NCBI RefSeq assembly: GCF_030409415.1
Contig: NZ_JAUFPW010000012.1
Span: forward strand, 434,001-498,000
DNA length: 64,000 nt
Direction of reading: 5' to 3'
Origin: Pedobacter aquatilis
GTDB taxonomy: Bacteria > Bacteroidota > Bacteroidia > Sphingobacteriales > Sphingobacteriaceae
The translations under genes and the position numbers were made by a program. The notes beneath the pieces were generated by a model. It made no database searches, was not told where the DNA came from, and worked only from the letters and a program-made list of their open reading frames with translations. Shown one piece after another: positions 17,798-27,410 of the stretch (positions are counted from its first letter, which is position 1; each line of letters opens with the position of its first letter).

Positions 17798-18955
17798 TTA
17801 TATTAGTTCTACTTGATTAGTGGATAGGTTTATCATCCCAGTCACAATCAAGCTTTTTATAGATTCACGATAAGACGCATATCCAAATGCCTCTAGGCAT
17901 TTTTCTTGAAGGATTTTTTTTTCTTTTTCTGTTTGAACATGCCTTAGCAAATTACAAATATTGGTCAGAAGGCTTTCTTGATCATCAGGATCGACCAGAG
18001 CACCAAGAGTACCTCCTTTTAATGCATCAACGCTTCCATCTTTATTACCTGCAATAACCCTAAGACCGCTAGCCAGTGCCTCAATAAATACAATCCCGAA
18101 ACCTTCTTTTTTACTTGGTAGGATAAACATGTCAGACAGTAAAAAGTGTTCCGTAATTTCTGTTTCATCAATAAAACCGACCATTCTAATGTGATCCTGA
18201 AGGTTATTGTTGATGATCAGTTCGTCCAGTCTTTTTTTTTCGATTGTATCCCACTTACCACCCAATAAATAAATCAAAGTTGGGTATTTTTCCAAAAGTT
18301 TTGGTAGAATTTCAATGGTGTGGTCGTATCCTTTGTATTTTTCAGAAGAAGATAGACGTGATAATGAAAACATAATTATATTTTCATTAGTTAACAGGTA
18401 CCTATCTAGTAGATTCTTAGGTTTTTCAAACTCTGTAGAGAGATAATAAAATGGGTCTAGGCAATTGTTTAATATCTCAATTTTCTCGATAGGGATATGA
18501 TGCATAACCATTATTTTTTGTGCAGTAAAATCACTGACGCAAATAATTTTATCCAATTGGTTTAAAATACGGAGTTTCGAAACTGATAATTTTTTCCAAA
18601 TTTCTATCCCGTGGGCGAGAAGGTAAACCTTTTTGCGAGGGTATACCTTTTTGATCAGATAGGCGGTACTGATCAAATGGATATGGCTGAGTAGAATAAC
18701 GTCGGCTCGTAGTCCGTTTAAAAAGGAATGAACCACAAATTGCTCTTTTTTACCGCCAAAACCCCGAAACTGTTGTTTGCTTAAGTATCTGGAATCACGG
18801 TCCGTATTTTTATCGTACATAGAATATACAGTAGATTTAACAATTTTCTCTTCGCTCAAATCATATAACACACGTGATAAACACCGGCATACTTTTTCAA
18901 TTCCGCCAGTTAAACTAAAAGTTTTGAGTGTTAAAAATAATACTTTAACTGGCAT
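17798..18955 (-). CDS. Family 4 glycosyltransferase
   Basis: This 385-residue GT4 enzyme starts LFLTLKTFSLTGGIEKVCR, with the GGIEK acceptor loop, and carries SRLSSSEKYKGYDHTIEIL, LYLLGGKWDTIEKKRLDEL and DMFILPSKKEGFGIVFIEA in the donor-binding domain; the E-F-G-F-x-x-x-E pattern is intact. Its start overlaps the end of asnB by 11 bp. It probably acts early in chain building, since it is the first glycosyltransferase of the operon, but position in the operon is not proof of order. Confidence 0.88.
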   Translation of the reverse strand: MPVKVLFLTLKTFSLTGGIEKVCRCLSRVLYDLSEEKIVKSTVYSMYDKNTDRDSRYLSKQQFRGFGGKKEQFVVHSFLNGLRADVILLSHIHLISTAYLIKKVYPRKKVYLLAHGIEIWKKLSVSKLRILNQLDKIICVSDFTAQKIMVMHHIPIEKIEILNNCLDPFYYLSTEFEKPKNLLDRYLLTNENIIMFSLSRLSSSEKYKGYDHTIEILPKLLEKYPTLIYLLGGKWDTIEKKRLDELIINNNLQDHIRMVGFIDETEITEHFLLSDMFILPSKKEGFGIVFIEALASGLRVIAGNKDGSVDALKGGTLGALVDPDDQESLLTNICNLLRHVQTEKEKKILQEKCLEAFGYASYRESIKSLIVTGMINLSTNQVELI

Positions 18956-20732
18956 GGTAAATTCGGTACAATGCTAAGGCTGAACTCCAATGTAATTTGT
19001 TTTTTCCAAAACTTTTTATCAGCGATCTTGCCCGTTTATTGTGATATCTTGATGGATCTGCAATTTCATTGTTTTTTCTCATCCACTCCTGAAAAGGGAA
19101 AGTGAAACCCATTTTTGATCTTTTCCAGGTTTCTATCGGTAAATCCTCCTTATATGCCTCTACCAGGAGTTTCTTTTTTTGTTCATAGCTATATTTGATC
19201 TCCGTGGAGATGGAAAGAACGAGGTCGACAAACTTGCGGTCGAGGAATGGGACCCTCACTTCAACGCCGTGGCTCATGCTCATAAAATCAGTATCTTTTA
19301 ATAACTGGTTTTGCATGTACATGTTAAACTCGAACCAGCTTGCCCGGGTTTCGTTACTGGTTTTTTTGATATCAGGCTGCAATGGGATTTCTTCCAGGCA
19401 ATCGATAACGGTTTGCATTTCAATATCCAGTAATTCCGCTATTACATCTGGAGAATACACGCCCCTTAAACATAAATACTCACCAATGGGAGAATTTAGG
19501 CTGAGGTAATATAACCTTTTAAACTTGGTATCGTTGGAGAAACGCATGCTCCGTAAGACACTTTTACTTAACCAATTTAAGTTCTGTATCTTATGGATCC
19601 GGTCAAAAGAGGGGTATCCGCCGAAAAGTTCATCTGCGCCTAAGCCTGACAATACAACTTTAATTCCCTGTTCTTTTGCTGTTTTACATACAAACCAGGT
19701 GTTAATCCCATCATTAGTGGGCTGATCCATATTACTTAAAACCGTCTCAAAATTCTGTACAAAATCGCGGTAGGTGATGAGTTTTTCTATATTTTGTACT
19801 TCAATTTTTTGAAGCAGGCTATTTCGTTGTTTTTTTTCCGAAAAATCTATTTCATCAAAATTGGCCGAAATGCATGAAAGTTTTCTACCATTATGCTCAT
19901 TGGCTAAAATAGTAATAATGCTCGAATCAAGACCTCCGCTAAAAAGTACACCAACATTAACATCCGAAATCATCTGTTGTTTAATAGAATTTCTTAACTG
20001 TTCGCGGATGAGCTCGATGGCGTAAGTTTCGTTTCTAATGTAAGAAGTGTTTTCAAATTCGTGATAGGATTTTATAAAGTGTTCGGCGCTCCTGATATGA
20101 TATTTTAGAAAACAACCTTTGCCTAAACTATATACGTTTTTTAAAGTGGTGTAGGGTTCGGGAATATGGCCAAATGCCAGATAGTAAATCTTCCAATTTT
20201 CATTTTCTTGTGAGATATTGGCATATTGAAAGGCCTTTACTTCGGAACCAAAAGTTAAGGTTCCACTATCGAAATTATAGTACAATGGCTTTATCCCATT
20301 CTGATCGCGGACCAAATAAACAAATTGCTCCCGTTTATCATAAATACAGAAAGCAAAAATCCCATCTAATTTTTCGAAAGCACTTTCTCCCCAGTGTTGG
20401 TAGGCGTAAAGTATTACTTCTGTATCTGTTTGGGTCTTGAAGATATATCCTAAACTATTTAATTCAGTCCTTATTTTTTGATAGTTGTAAATTTCGCCGT
20501 TGTAGGTAATCGCAATATCTTCTTTATGGCTAACCATTGGCTGATGACCATTACTGCTGAGGTCTAAAATAGCTAGTCTTCGATTTCCCAAACAAACAGA
20601 TTCGCTACCGTCCATATAGATACCATAGTCATCAGGTCCTCCATGCTGCATACTATCGCACATGGATTTTACCTGTTGGTCAACTTTTTCTAAAGAATTT
20701 TTACTATTTATAATACCTGCTATACGGCACAT
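18945..20732 (-). CDS. asnB: Asparagine synthase-like glutamine amidotransferase
   Basis: This 595-residue protein has an N-terminal class II glutaminase domain whose nucleophile C2 (MCRIAGI) is present, with RRLAILDLS at residues 51-59 and NGEIYNY at 78-84. The C-terminal synthetase domain has the PP-loop SGGLDS at 265-270. In polysaccharide clusters AsnB homologues of this kind (WbpS-like) often convert uronic acids to uronamides rather than making asparagine. Here it lies 11 bp into the GT4 gene and 192 bp downstream of the UpxY gene. Ordinary asparagine synthesis is the alternative. Confidence 0.88.
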   Translation of the reverse strand: MCRIAGIINSKNSLEKVDQQVKSMCDSMQHGGPDDYGIYMDGSESVCLGNRRLAILDLSSNGHQPMVSHKEDIAITYNGEIYNYQKIRTELNSLGYIFKTQTDTEVILYAYQHWGESAFEKLDGIFAFCIYDKREQFVYLVRDQNGIKPLYYNFDSGTLTFGSEVKAFQYANISQENENWKIYYLAFGHIPEPYTTLKNVYSLGKGCFLKYHIRSAEHFIKSYHEFENTSYIRNETYAIELIREQLRNSIKQQMISDVNVGVLFSGGLDSSIITILANEHNGRKLSCISANFDEIDFSEKKQRNSLLQKIEVQNIEKLITYRDFVQNFETVLSNMDQPTNDGINTWFVCKTAKEQGIKVVLSGLGADELFGGYPSFDRIHKIQNLNWLSKSVLRSMRFSNDTKFKRLYYLSLNSPIGEYLCLRGVYSPDVIAELLDIEMQTVIDCLEEIPLQPDIKKTSNETRASWFEFNMYMQNQLLKDTDFMSMSHGVEVRVPFLDRKFVDLVLSISTEIKYSYEQKKKLLVEAYKEDLPIETWKRSKMGFTFPFQEWMRKNNEIADPSRYHNKRARSLIKSFGKNKLHWSSALALYRIYHAS

Positions 20733-20924
20733 TAGTATTTTGTTCTTAATGAATTTTCAATGGTTAGGATCACCCTGGATACAGCTTCGCCCTTTCAGTC
20801 ACATCTTGTTTTTCAAAATGAACCGATTGTTTCTATAATTAGAACCTGTGCCTAAGCATCAGTATTTATTAATTTAACGTTTATTCTCCCACCTCCACAT
20901 TCTCCACACTCAGTTTTAACATTT

Positions 20925-21428
20925 CTACAACGGTTCTACAAAAGCTATCGATGTATTGATATTAATCGAGTAGCCCATATTTTGTAAACGTAAAATAATA
21001 CGCTGTTTGTTTTGTAGAGATACCAGTTCGGCAATTATTCCCTTAAAAGGCCCAGCCTTAATTAATACCCTTTGTCCTGGTTTAATATCAAAATCAATTA
21101 GCTCAAGATCTGCATCCGTAGCGAGTAAGAGTTTAAGATCATTGATTTGTTGGTCAGGGATAGAGGCGATTTGGCTAGAGAAATAAATAAACCTGGCTAC
21201 ACCATTGGTCATTAAAACTTCTGCATATTCTTTAGCCGAAATATACGCAAACAGATACGACTTTATCAAGGGCTCTTCCACGATTTTTTTACGGTCGCTC
21301 CATTGTTTAACTGTCTTTTTTAGGGGTAAATAGCTTAAAATACCTTTTCTGTTTAATTCTTCATGGGCTTTTTTTTCTGCCCTCGAATGCGTATAAACTG
21401 GATACCACCTGTAATTTTGCTCAATCAT
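20925..21428 (-). CDS. UpxY-type NusG-like transcription antiterminator
   Basis: This 167-residue protein has an NGN domain (WYPVYTHSRAEKKAHEEL, then SYLPLKK and KSYLFAYIS) and a C-terminal KOW motif at about 115-145 (GQRVLIKAGPFKGIIAEL). In Bacteroides, UpxY proteins prevent early termination of the adjacent capsule operon. It sits between wzc and asnB rather than first in the operon as in Bacteroides fragilis. That position allows the wza-wzc segment to be transcribed before it acts on the rest, or on its own leader. Confidence 0.88.
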   Translation of the reverse strand: MIEQNYRWYPVYTHSRAEKKAHEELNRKGILSYLPLKKTVKQWSDRKKIVEEPLIKSYLFAYISAKEYAEVLMTNGVARFIYFSSQIASIPDQQINDLKLLLATDADLELIDFDIKPGQRVLIKAGPFKGIIAELVSLQNKQRIILRLQNMGYSININTSIAFVEPL

Positions 21429-21440
21429 TAAGCTTAAGTT

Positions 21441-23849
21441 TTATCCTTTTTTCTTCCAAAATTCCCACCAGCTTTTCTCATCATCGTAATAGCCACTTTT
21501 CCCATAACCGGTATAATTTGAGTAGTAATAAGTTCCTGTATTGCTATGGGCATAATTGGTGGTGTAGATATTGGCATGTAGTTTTTCATCGCCAAACGAA
21601 TTTAAGATAATGGCGATATTGTTAAGCCCATATTCTTTTGACAAACGGTCTGGAATGGTTGCGGCCCTGAACTTCGAAACACCCGAACGGATTATAAAAA
21701 GATTAACATCAGCTTTTCTGATTAAGGGAATTGAGTCTGATACCAGTCCAACGGGTGCTGTATCTATAATGATATATTCATATGTTTCCCTAAGGTTTTC
21801 GATAAGTGTTTCCATTGCTTTATGGTGCAAAAGTTCTGATGGGTTTGGCGGTACAGGTCCAGAAGTGATGTAATCAATATGGTGCCTTTCGTCTGTAAAT
21901 ATAATTTCAGACAGACTGGCTTGCTTTGATAAATAGTTGCTAAGACCAATCTGGTTATCAGACCCAAAAGCATAGTGAAGTTTCGATTTACGTAAATCAG
22001 CAGCTATTATGATCACTTTTTTCTCAATAATAGAGAGTGTACCGGCAAGATTTATGCTGACAAACGATTTCCCTTCACCTGAGACTTCAGAAGTGATGCA
22101 AATAACTTTCGTATCCCTGTCACTTGCCATAAAGCTTAGGTTAGTTCTAACCGATCTAACGGATTCAGCAAATATTGATTTTGGCCGCTCGATCGATAAA
22201 ATGGTTTCACCTAGTTTAACTTTTTTCGGATATTTTAAAATTACGCCAATAATCGGTGTTGCTGTTAAGCCTTCGATGGTCTCAATATCGTAGAGGTATG
22301 GATTTAAAATTCTAACTAATAAAATTAAGCCCAATCCCGAAAATAAACCCATAAATAAGTAAGAGGAGTAAATCTTTTTAGGTACCGGAGAAATAGGGTA
22401 GAAAGAAGGTTGAGCGCCGCTAATAATGGTAGCACCGGCTATCACCGCTGCGGAACTGATTTGTGCTGAAAGTTTTCTTTCGAACAGCATCGAGAACATT
22501 CTTTGGTTAATATCAAAGTTACTCTGCAATTTGGCGAAATCATTTTGTTTAGCAGGTATGCTGCCGAGTTCGTGATTTGTCTGACCGATCTGTCCATTAA
22601 TATAATTAATGGTTTTCTGGTTGCGCTCATGCAATAACCGGATATTGGTAACAATGGCCTGTTTTACTTCATTAATTTGCCGATTAATATCTTGAATGGG
22701 AGGAGCATCAGCATTGAAGTTTTGCAATTTATTTTCCCGAGTCAGAATAAGATCATTTAATTGCGTAATTAAACCTGTCAAAAGAGTACTATTTGTACCT
22801 TCCAGGTTAAGGTTTAGTTGTATTCGATCTTTATTGTTTTTTACCTGAATTTCTAATTGTTGAATGCCAAGTTCCTGCAATTGAAGCTCAGCAATCTGGT
22901 TTTGTAAGTTGCTAAGTTTTGAACTTCCGATCTGCCTATCACTATTAGGATCAATCAATTTATTGGAACTTTGAAAGCTAGAAAGTTTGTTTCCTGATTT
23001 ATTGACTTGGTCATCCAGAAATGCTATCTGGCTGTCTAAATAATCAATGGTTTGTCTGGCTGATCTTTTCTTAAGCTGAGCATCATTTTTTACATATTGT
23101 TTAATGATTTCATTGAGCACATTGGCAGAGAAAACCGGATTACTATCCGTATGGGTAACGCCCATAATAAAGGTATTTTTTTCCTGTTCAAATATGTTTA
23201 ATCCGCCTGCAGCCCTACCATACAAATCTCTGAGGCCATTGAATCTGAAGCTGTAATTACCGGCGGCTGGGACTTCGGTTTTAACCGTAAATACCATGTT
23301 TCCAGCATTAATAGCTTGGCCGTACCGATACTTCTTGAAAATCTTATTGTTATCGTCGCTACTTGATAATTCAAAAGTTTTGTTATCAATTGGCTTGACA
23401 GAATAGGTAGCCCTACTAAAATTAACTGAATCTTGGGTTAAAATATCTACCTGAAAAGGTTGTTTAGGGTAAAGTTCGGTTACTCGAACTCTTCCTTCTA
23501 AATAGTAACTAATTTTATAGTCAAGGTTTTTCAAGGCATTTAAAATTACATCCTCCGAACGCATAATAATTCCCTCAGTCTGTATCTGGTTCTGGTTGAA
23601 AGGGCGGTAATTTACTGGCGAGCCAGGAAGTGAAGCCATTTGTTGCTGATGGTCGCCATCTAGCTTTAGTGAAGCGGAGGTAATGTAAATAGGGGTAATG
23701 CTACGTACATATAACCAAGCCAGAATAAAGCTAATTAGTACCGTTCCTGCAACCCAATACCATCTGCTCAGGAAGATTAAAGCAATTTTCCAATAATTAA
23801 TATTTTGGCTGGCTAATTTATTTTTTTCGATTGAGGTAGTATTATCCAT
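21441..23849 (-). CDS. wzc: Polysaccharide co-polymerase and tyrosine autokinase Wzc
   Basis: This 802-residue inner-membrane protein controls polymer length and export. It has a transmembrane helix at about 32-50, a long periplasmic Wzz-type region with coiled coil, a second helix near 497-515 and a cytoplasmic BY-kinase domain: Walker A SGEGKS (590-595), Walker A' AADLR (616-620) and Walker B IIIDTAP (693-699). The first Asp of the usual D-x-D in Walker A' is Ala, which I recall as common in Bacteroidota. The C-terminus holds a tyrosine cluster (774-788) as autophosphorylation site. It overlaps wza by 1 bp. Confidence 0.93.
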   Translation of the reverse strand: MDNTTSIEKNKLASQNINYWKIALIFLSRWYWVAGTVLISFILAWLYVRSITPIYITSASLKLDGDHQQQMASLPGSPVNYRPFNQNQIQTEGIIMRSEDVILNALKNLDYKISYYLEGRVRVTELYPKQPFQVDILTQDSVNFSRATYSVKPIDNKTFELSSSDDNNKIFKKYRYGQAINAGNMVFTVKTEVPAAGNYSFRFNGLRDLYGRAAGGLNIFEQEKNTFIMGVTHTDSNPVFSANVLNEIIKQYVKNDAQLKKRSARQTIDYLDSQIAFLDDQVNKSGNKLSSFQSSNKLIDPNSDRQIGSSKLSNLQNQIAELQLQELGIQQLEIQVKNNKDRIQLNLNLEGTNSTLLTGLITQLNDLILTRENKLQNFNADAPPIQDINRQINEVKQAIVTNIRLLHERNQKTINYINGQIGQTNHELGSIPAKQNDFAKLQSNFDINQRMFSMLFERKLSAQISSAAVIAGATIISGAQPSFYPISPVPKKIYSSYLFMGLFSGLGLILLVRILNPYLYDIETIEGLTATPIIGVILKYPKKVKLGETILSIERPKSIFAESVRSVRTNLSFMASDRDTKVICITSEVSGEGKSFVSINLAGTLSIIEKKVIIIAADLRKSKLHYAFGSDNQIGLSNYLSKQASLSEIIFTDERHHIDYITSGPVPPNPSELLHHKAMETLIENLRETYEYIIIDTAPVGLVSDSIPLIRKADVNLFIIRSGVSKFRAATIPDRLSKEYGLNNIAIILNSFGDEKLHANIYTTNYAHSNTGTYYYSNYTGYGKSGYYDDEKSWWEFWKKKG

Positions 23850-24667
23850 TAGCGGGTGAGGGTAAAGATTAATACAGCTAAATTAACTACCACAAGAATG
23901 GGCTGTACGATATTGTTTAGGCTCGTTAGCTTTTCACTAAGTGCAGCATTTTTAGTTTGCTGAAGGACAATAATATCATTATTTTGAAGCACCAATTTCT
24001 TACTGGCTAAACTATTGATGTCATTTAGGTTAACATATATGATTTCCGGGCGGCTTCTATCACCACGGATAATTTTAAGTGTTTTAGGATCACCTGTTTT
24101 GTTTATGCCACCTGCTTCACCAATAACATCAATGAGGGTGGTATTTTCCCTTTCTAATAAAAAATTTCCCTGCTTGCTAAATTCACCTAATAAGGTAACC
24201 TTTAAATTTACCACGCTTAATTCTATAATCGGATCCCGCAGTAGTTGCTTGGCATAAAGGTCTTGTATTTTTATAGCTGTTTCTCTTCTGCTCAGTCCTA
24301 CTACATCCACCTTTCCGATGGCGGGGAGGTTTACCGTCCCATCAATATCGACTAAATATGAAAAAGTATTATTGATGTTACCACCTACTTGGCTACCATT
24401 TGAACTACCATTCGAAGTGGTACTAGCTCCAAATTCTTTATTTTGCAAATTTCTTATAGCCAACTGATCATTCACCTTTATTTTATAGTAAGCATCACTG
24501 ATGCCCTGATCATTTACAACATATACCTGTTTGATTGTATCAGTAACAATATCACTGGGCGCGTTAAATAGACTATGTTCTTTGCGCGAAGCGCAGCCTA
24601 GAAATATTGCGCAAATAGATGAGACGAAAAGGAATTTTATAATTGCTTTTGTTGGAATCATAATCAA
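23849..24667 (-). CDS. wza: Outer-membrane polysaccharide export protein Wza-like lipoprotein
   Basis: This 272-residue lipoprotein forms the export channel through the outer membrane and periplasm. The signal peptide ends with IFLGC, so C25 would be lipidated. It contains the poly-export domain (YYKIKVNDQLAIRNLQ region), an SLBB domain (VTLLGEFSKQGNFLLE through AGGINKTGD) and a C-terminal hydrophobic segment ILVVVNLAVLIFTLTR that may serve as an anchor. It overlaps wzc by 1 bp. Its upstream leader carries a possible attenuator hairpin (24728-24758). Confidence 0.92.
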   Translation of the reverse strand: MIMIPTKAIIKFLFVSSICAIFLGCASRKEHSLFNAPSDIVTDTIKQVYVVNDQGISDAYYKIKVNDQLAIRNLQNKEFGASTTSNGSSNGSQVGGNINNTFSYLVDIDGTVNLPAIGKVDVVGLSRRETAIKIQDLYAKQLLRDPIIELSVVNLKVTLLGEFSKQGNFLLERENTTLIDVIGEAGGINKTGDPKTLKIIRGDRSRPEIIYVNLNDINSLASKKLVLQNNDIIVLQQTKNAALSEKLTSLNNIVQPILVVVNLAVLIFTLTR

Positions 24668-24727
24668 GAATCGGATTGCACAATGAATGTAAATTTCAAA
24701 AACAAAAAATATTGCTCAAAGATGCTT

Positions 24728-24758
24728 AAAAAAATTAAAGTGGAAAAGAGCCACACTT
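24728..24758 (-). terminator. Candidate hairpin and T-run upstream of wza
   Basis: On the minus strand an imperfect stem (AAGTGTGG pairing with CCACTT, two-base bulge) is followed, after a few bases, by seven T residues. It lies between the small secreted protein gene and wza, so it may terminate the former or act as an attenuator for the polysaccharide operon that an UpxY protein could read through. The stem is short and the call is weak. Confidence 0.3.
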
Positions 24759-24909
24759 AAAGTAATTATCTGTAAAATTATTAGGAGAGTATAATCTTGA
24801 TTAAAGAAAGTAAACCTGTTGCCAGTACTTAAGCTATTTAAATGACTACTGTACTTAAACCCCATAGTTCAAATTTTTCTCTCTATTAACATAATTTAAT
24901 GCCATTTCA

Positions 24910-25398
24910 TTACTCTGAAGAGTTGATATTAATATAATGGTTTTTTCTTTTAAAATGAAAATAAACCATAATAGAGGAAAAAAAAAGTAAAAAATATGTA
25001 TTTGTATCTAAAGGGCATACAATTGTAAATCCACTTTTTGATGGGTTATGTACTGTTGACGCGTAATCAAGCTTGTTAATGTCACAACCAATCGCAACTG
25101 TGCCGCCAGATCCATCCGGACTCGGTCCATAAAAGTCACTGCCACCACTCACACAAGCCTCTGGTGCAGATGTATCATCGCTAAATATATAGCGATATTC
25201 ATTTGCATTATTAGCGTTATTTGGATCATCAATATAAACGTTTCTAATCCACCGGGTATACATTCTGCCACCGACAAGGCACCCACTTGGGGGTGGAGGA
25301 ACACTGCTCTTAGGAATTGAAGCCAAACAGTTTAAGCTGCACAACAGACTCATGCACATTATCGAAGCAGCTCTGGATACAGAGTTAAATTTACGCAT
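24910..25398 (-). CDS. Small secreted protein with C-terminal helix, unknown function
   Basis: This 162-residue protein is not recognised. It has an N-terminal signal peptide (SRAASIMCMSLLCSLNCLASI), a proline stretch SSVPPPPSGC, several cysteines, and GCLVGGRMYTRW at about residues 39-50. The C-terminus has IVCPLDTNTYFLLFFSSIMVYF followed by HFKRKN (split: IVCPLD, a ~16-residue helix, basic end), resembling a sorting signal or simple anchor. The protein at 26201-26611 shares the motif order. It lies 242 bp upstream of wza on the same strand and could be the first gene of that operon. Confidence 0.55.
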   Translation of the reverse strand: MRKFNSVSRAASIMCMSLLCSLNCLASIPKSSVPPPPSGCLVGGRMYTRWIRNVYIDDPNNANNANEYRYIFSDDTSAPEACVSGGSDFYGPSPDGSGGTVAIGCDINKLDYASTVHNPSKSGFTIVCPLDTNTYFLLFFSSIMVYFHFKRKNHYININSSE

Positions 25399-26200
25399 CT
25401 TCTAAAATAAATAACGATAGGAGCAAATATAGAATTTTATAATGCTTTAGAAACAAAATCTTAAAAAGTTTAATCGATCGAGTTAACTTTCGATAGGGAG
25501 ATCATCCTTACTTAGAACTTTATTCTATTAAGATGAGTAAATCAGATTCTTTGTCAAAATAATGTTTATTATCATTTTAGTTATGGAAAATAACTTATGG
25601 ATAATCTCTTTTTTGCGGTGCTATCCTTGCTCTATTGAAATTACTCCCAATAATTAGTGCTTTCAGTATAATGATAGCGAAAATTGATACTGTATGTACT
25701 CCAGCTTATTCATTTTGTTCATGAAAATTGTCGACTCATTCGTTGATTCTTACACTAAAACTGATCTGAATGCACGCTTTGTTTACTATAGGATTTATTT
25801 GATGCATGCCAATCAAAATCGCACCCAAAAGTTTTAAAACTTATCTATAAGTTACAATGGTTAAGCATTATTTATGCTCTCTCTCTAAACTCAAGATAGA
25901 GGATAGATGCGAATTACTTTGCGTTTATGCTATCTTTATTTTTTAAATCTCTGATCCAGATTAGCGAATAATCCGGCATATCCACACAATCTCGCTACTA
26001 GTAGTTTATGGAAGCGAAGCATCATCTAAATGTTTCTTATAACATACACTCTCGAATTTCAGAAAATTGCATACAAATCTGAAGACATTTAATTCAAAGT
26101 CCTTGGGCTATTAATCCTGCTTAAACATCGATATTGAACAAAACGAACGTAGATTATAGTTCACAACCATAGTAACTTCGGTTATCAAAATATATGAAAG
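25399..26200. other. Gene-free AT-rich stretch between divergent secreted-protein genes
   Basis: About 800 bp without a supported gene on either strand. The two flanking genes point away from each other, so both promoters and any regulatory sites should lie here. I see no strong inverted repeat and no clear TAnnTTTG promoter box at usable distance. Confidence 0.5.
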
Positions 26201-26611
26201 ATGAGACGGGTGTGCTTAATTATTTTAATGTGTTTAACTTCTACTTATTCCAACGCTCAAGGTACGGCTGACGGATGTCTACTTCCAGATAATAGGGTTT
26301 ACACAAGCTATAGTTCACTACTTGGTGCAAGATTATATTCTGGCGCTGAATTTACTTCACTTACTCCAAATTACTGTTCATGGAGCGCTTCGTCATCATC
26401 TTCATGCAATGTGTGTTTTGGCAGTATCAACGTTCTCGCACTATTATGTGTTGATGGACCAGTTGTTAGCGGTCAAAGAGCAATTTACACCATGGTCGAA
26501 TGCGGACTGGACGATTACTTATGGACCTTTGGTGCCGCATTAGGCCTAACTGGAATATTCGGAATCAGAGGGAGGACAACATTAGCAATCTTAAATCACA
26601 AGAATAGGTAG
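26201..26611 (+). CDS. Small secreted protein with C-terminal helix, unknown function
   Basis: This 136-residue protein is not recognised. A signal peptide (CLIILMCLTSTYSNAQ) precedes GCLLPDNRVYTSYSS, six or more cysteines in a serine-rich core (ASSSSSCNVC), and a C-terminal VECGLDDYLW helix ending IRGRTT. The motif order GCL..R.YT, cysteines, CxLD, helix, basic residues is the same as in the 24910-25398 protein. It stands alone on the plus strand with long spacers on both sides. Being beside a polysaccharide export operon suggests a surface role, but no function is assigned. Confidence 0.55.
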   Translation: MRRVCLIILMCLTSTYSNAQGTADGCLLPDNRVYTSYSSLLGARLYSGAEFTSLTPNYCSWSASSSSSCNVCFGSINVLALLCVDGPVVSGQRAIYTMVECGLDDYLWTFGAALGLTGIFGIRGRTTLAILNHKNR

Positions 26612-27410
26612 ATTAATTTTAATCTGTTGTACTTACTATAATTCCTTTCTGTCAGTTATAAACACTACAGTGCGTTTTAAAGGTTCAAGCCGTGAAATAA
26701 GCCTTAGAATGGCTTTTTATACTGGCAACTCATAAATTTGATGAAATTATTTCCTTGGTAACTCAATAAACTCGCCTTGATGTAGACTGTAATTGTAATC
26801 GATGCAAGTGAATACGCAACATTGAGAGCATTAATATCCAGCATCACCTAACACCTTTTTTTTATTATTTGCAAAGACAATGGCTCTGGGAATTATTAGC
26901 AAAGATGTTCAATAGACATCGGAAATATTTCAGGAATCCTGAATACTTTCATTGCATTTGCTAATAACTGTATGTTGCTTTTTTTTGTAGTAAGAATTTT
27001 CCTAGCTAATTCAGAGTTGATGGGCTTTATAGTAATCTGATTAGTCGCATCCATCCAGATATAATGTTATTAGAAAATGGATTCAGAAACAACAATAATT
27101 GGTATTTTAAATCCGAGATGATGATGATTGCAATGGCAAAATGCTAAATTATGCTTAAGCAGTATATTGCAATGAATTATCTTTGATTGGCCAACTGATC
27201 ATTGATACCGAAATATGTAATAATTGCATGGTTCATTAAAGATACCGATTTACATTCAACTTCAATTACTCGACCTCAATCTAAACTGTGAATTATGGAT
27301 GTTGAGCTGTTATTATTACTATCTCCCTATTGGTGATTGATATGCCTGTATTTTTTATCTTTACGGCAAATTTTGTAAGCAGAGAAAAAATTAAACAAAT
27401 ATAAGTTTAA
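26612..27410. other. Gene-poor stretch of about 800 bp
   Basis: No gene is supported here. A weak stem AAGCC/GGCTT followed by TTT at 26699-26717 could end the preceding transcript. A 52-codon minus-strand open frame (26896-27054) has no recognised features. Base composition is very AT-rich, similar to the spacer upstream. Confidence 0.4.

Noticed and set aside
26896..27054. 52-residue minus-strand frame with a protein-like sequence
   Set aside because: No family, no promoter and no conserved neighbour; one open frame in AT-rich DNA of this length is not enough.
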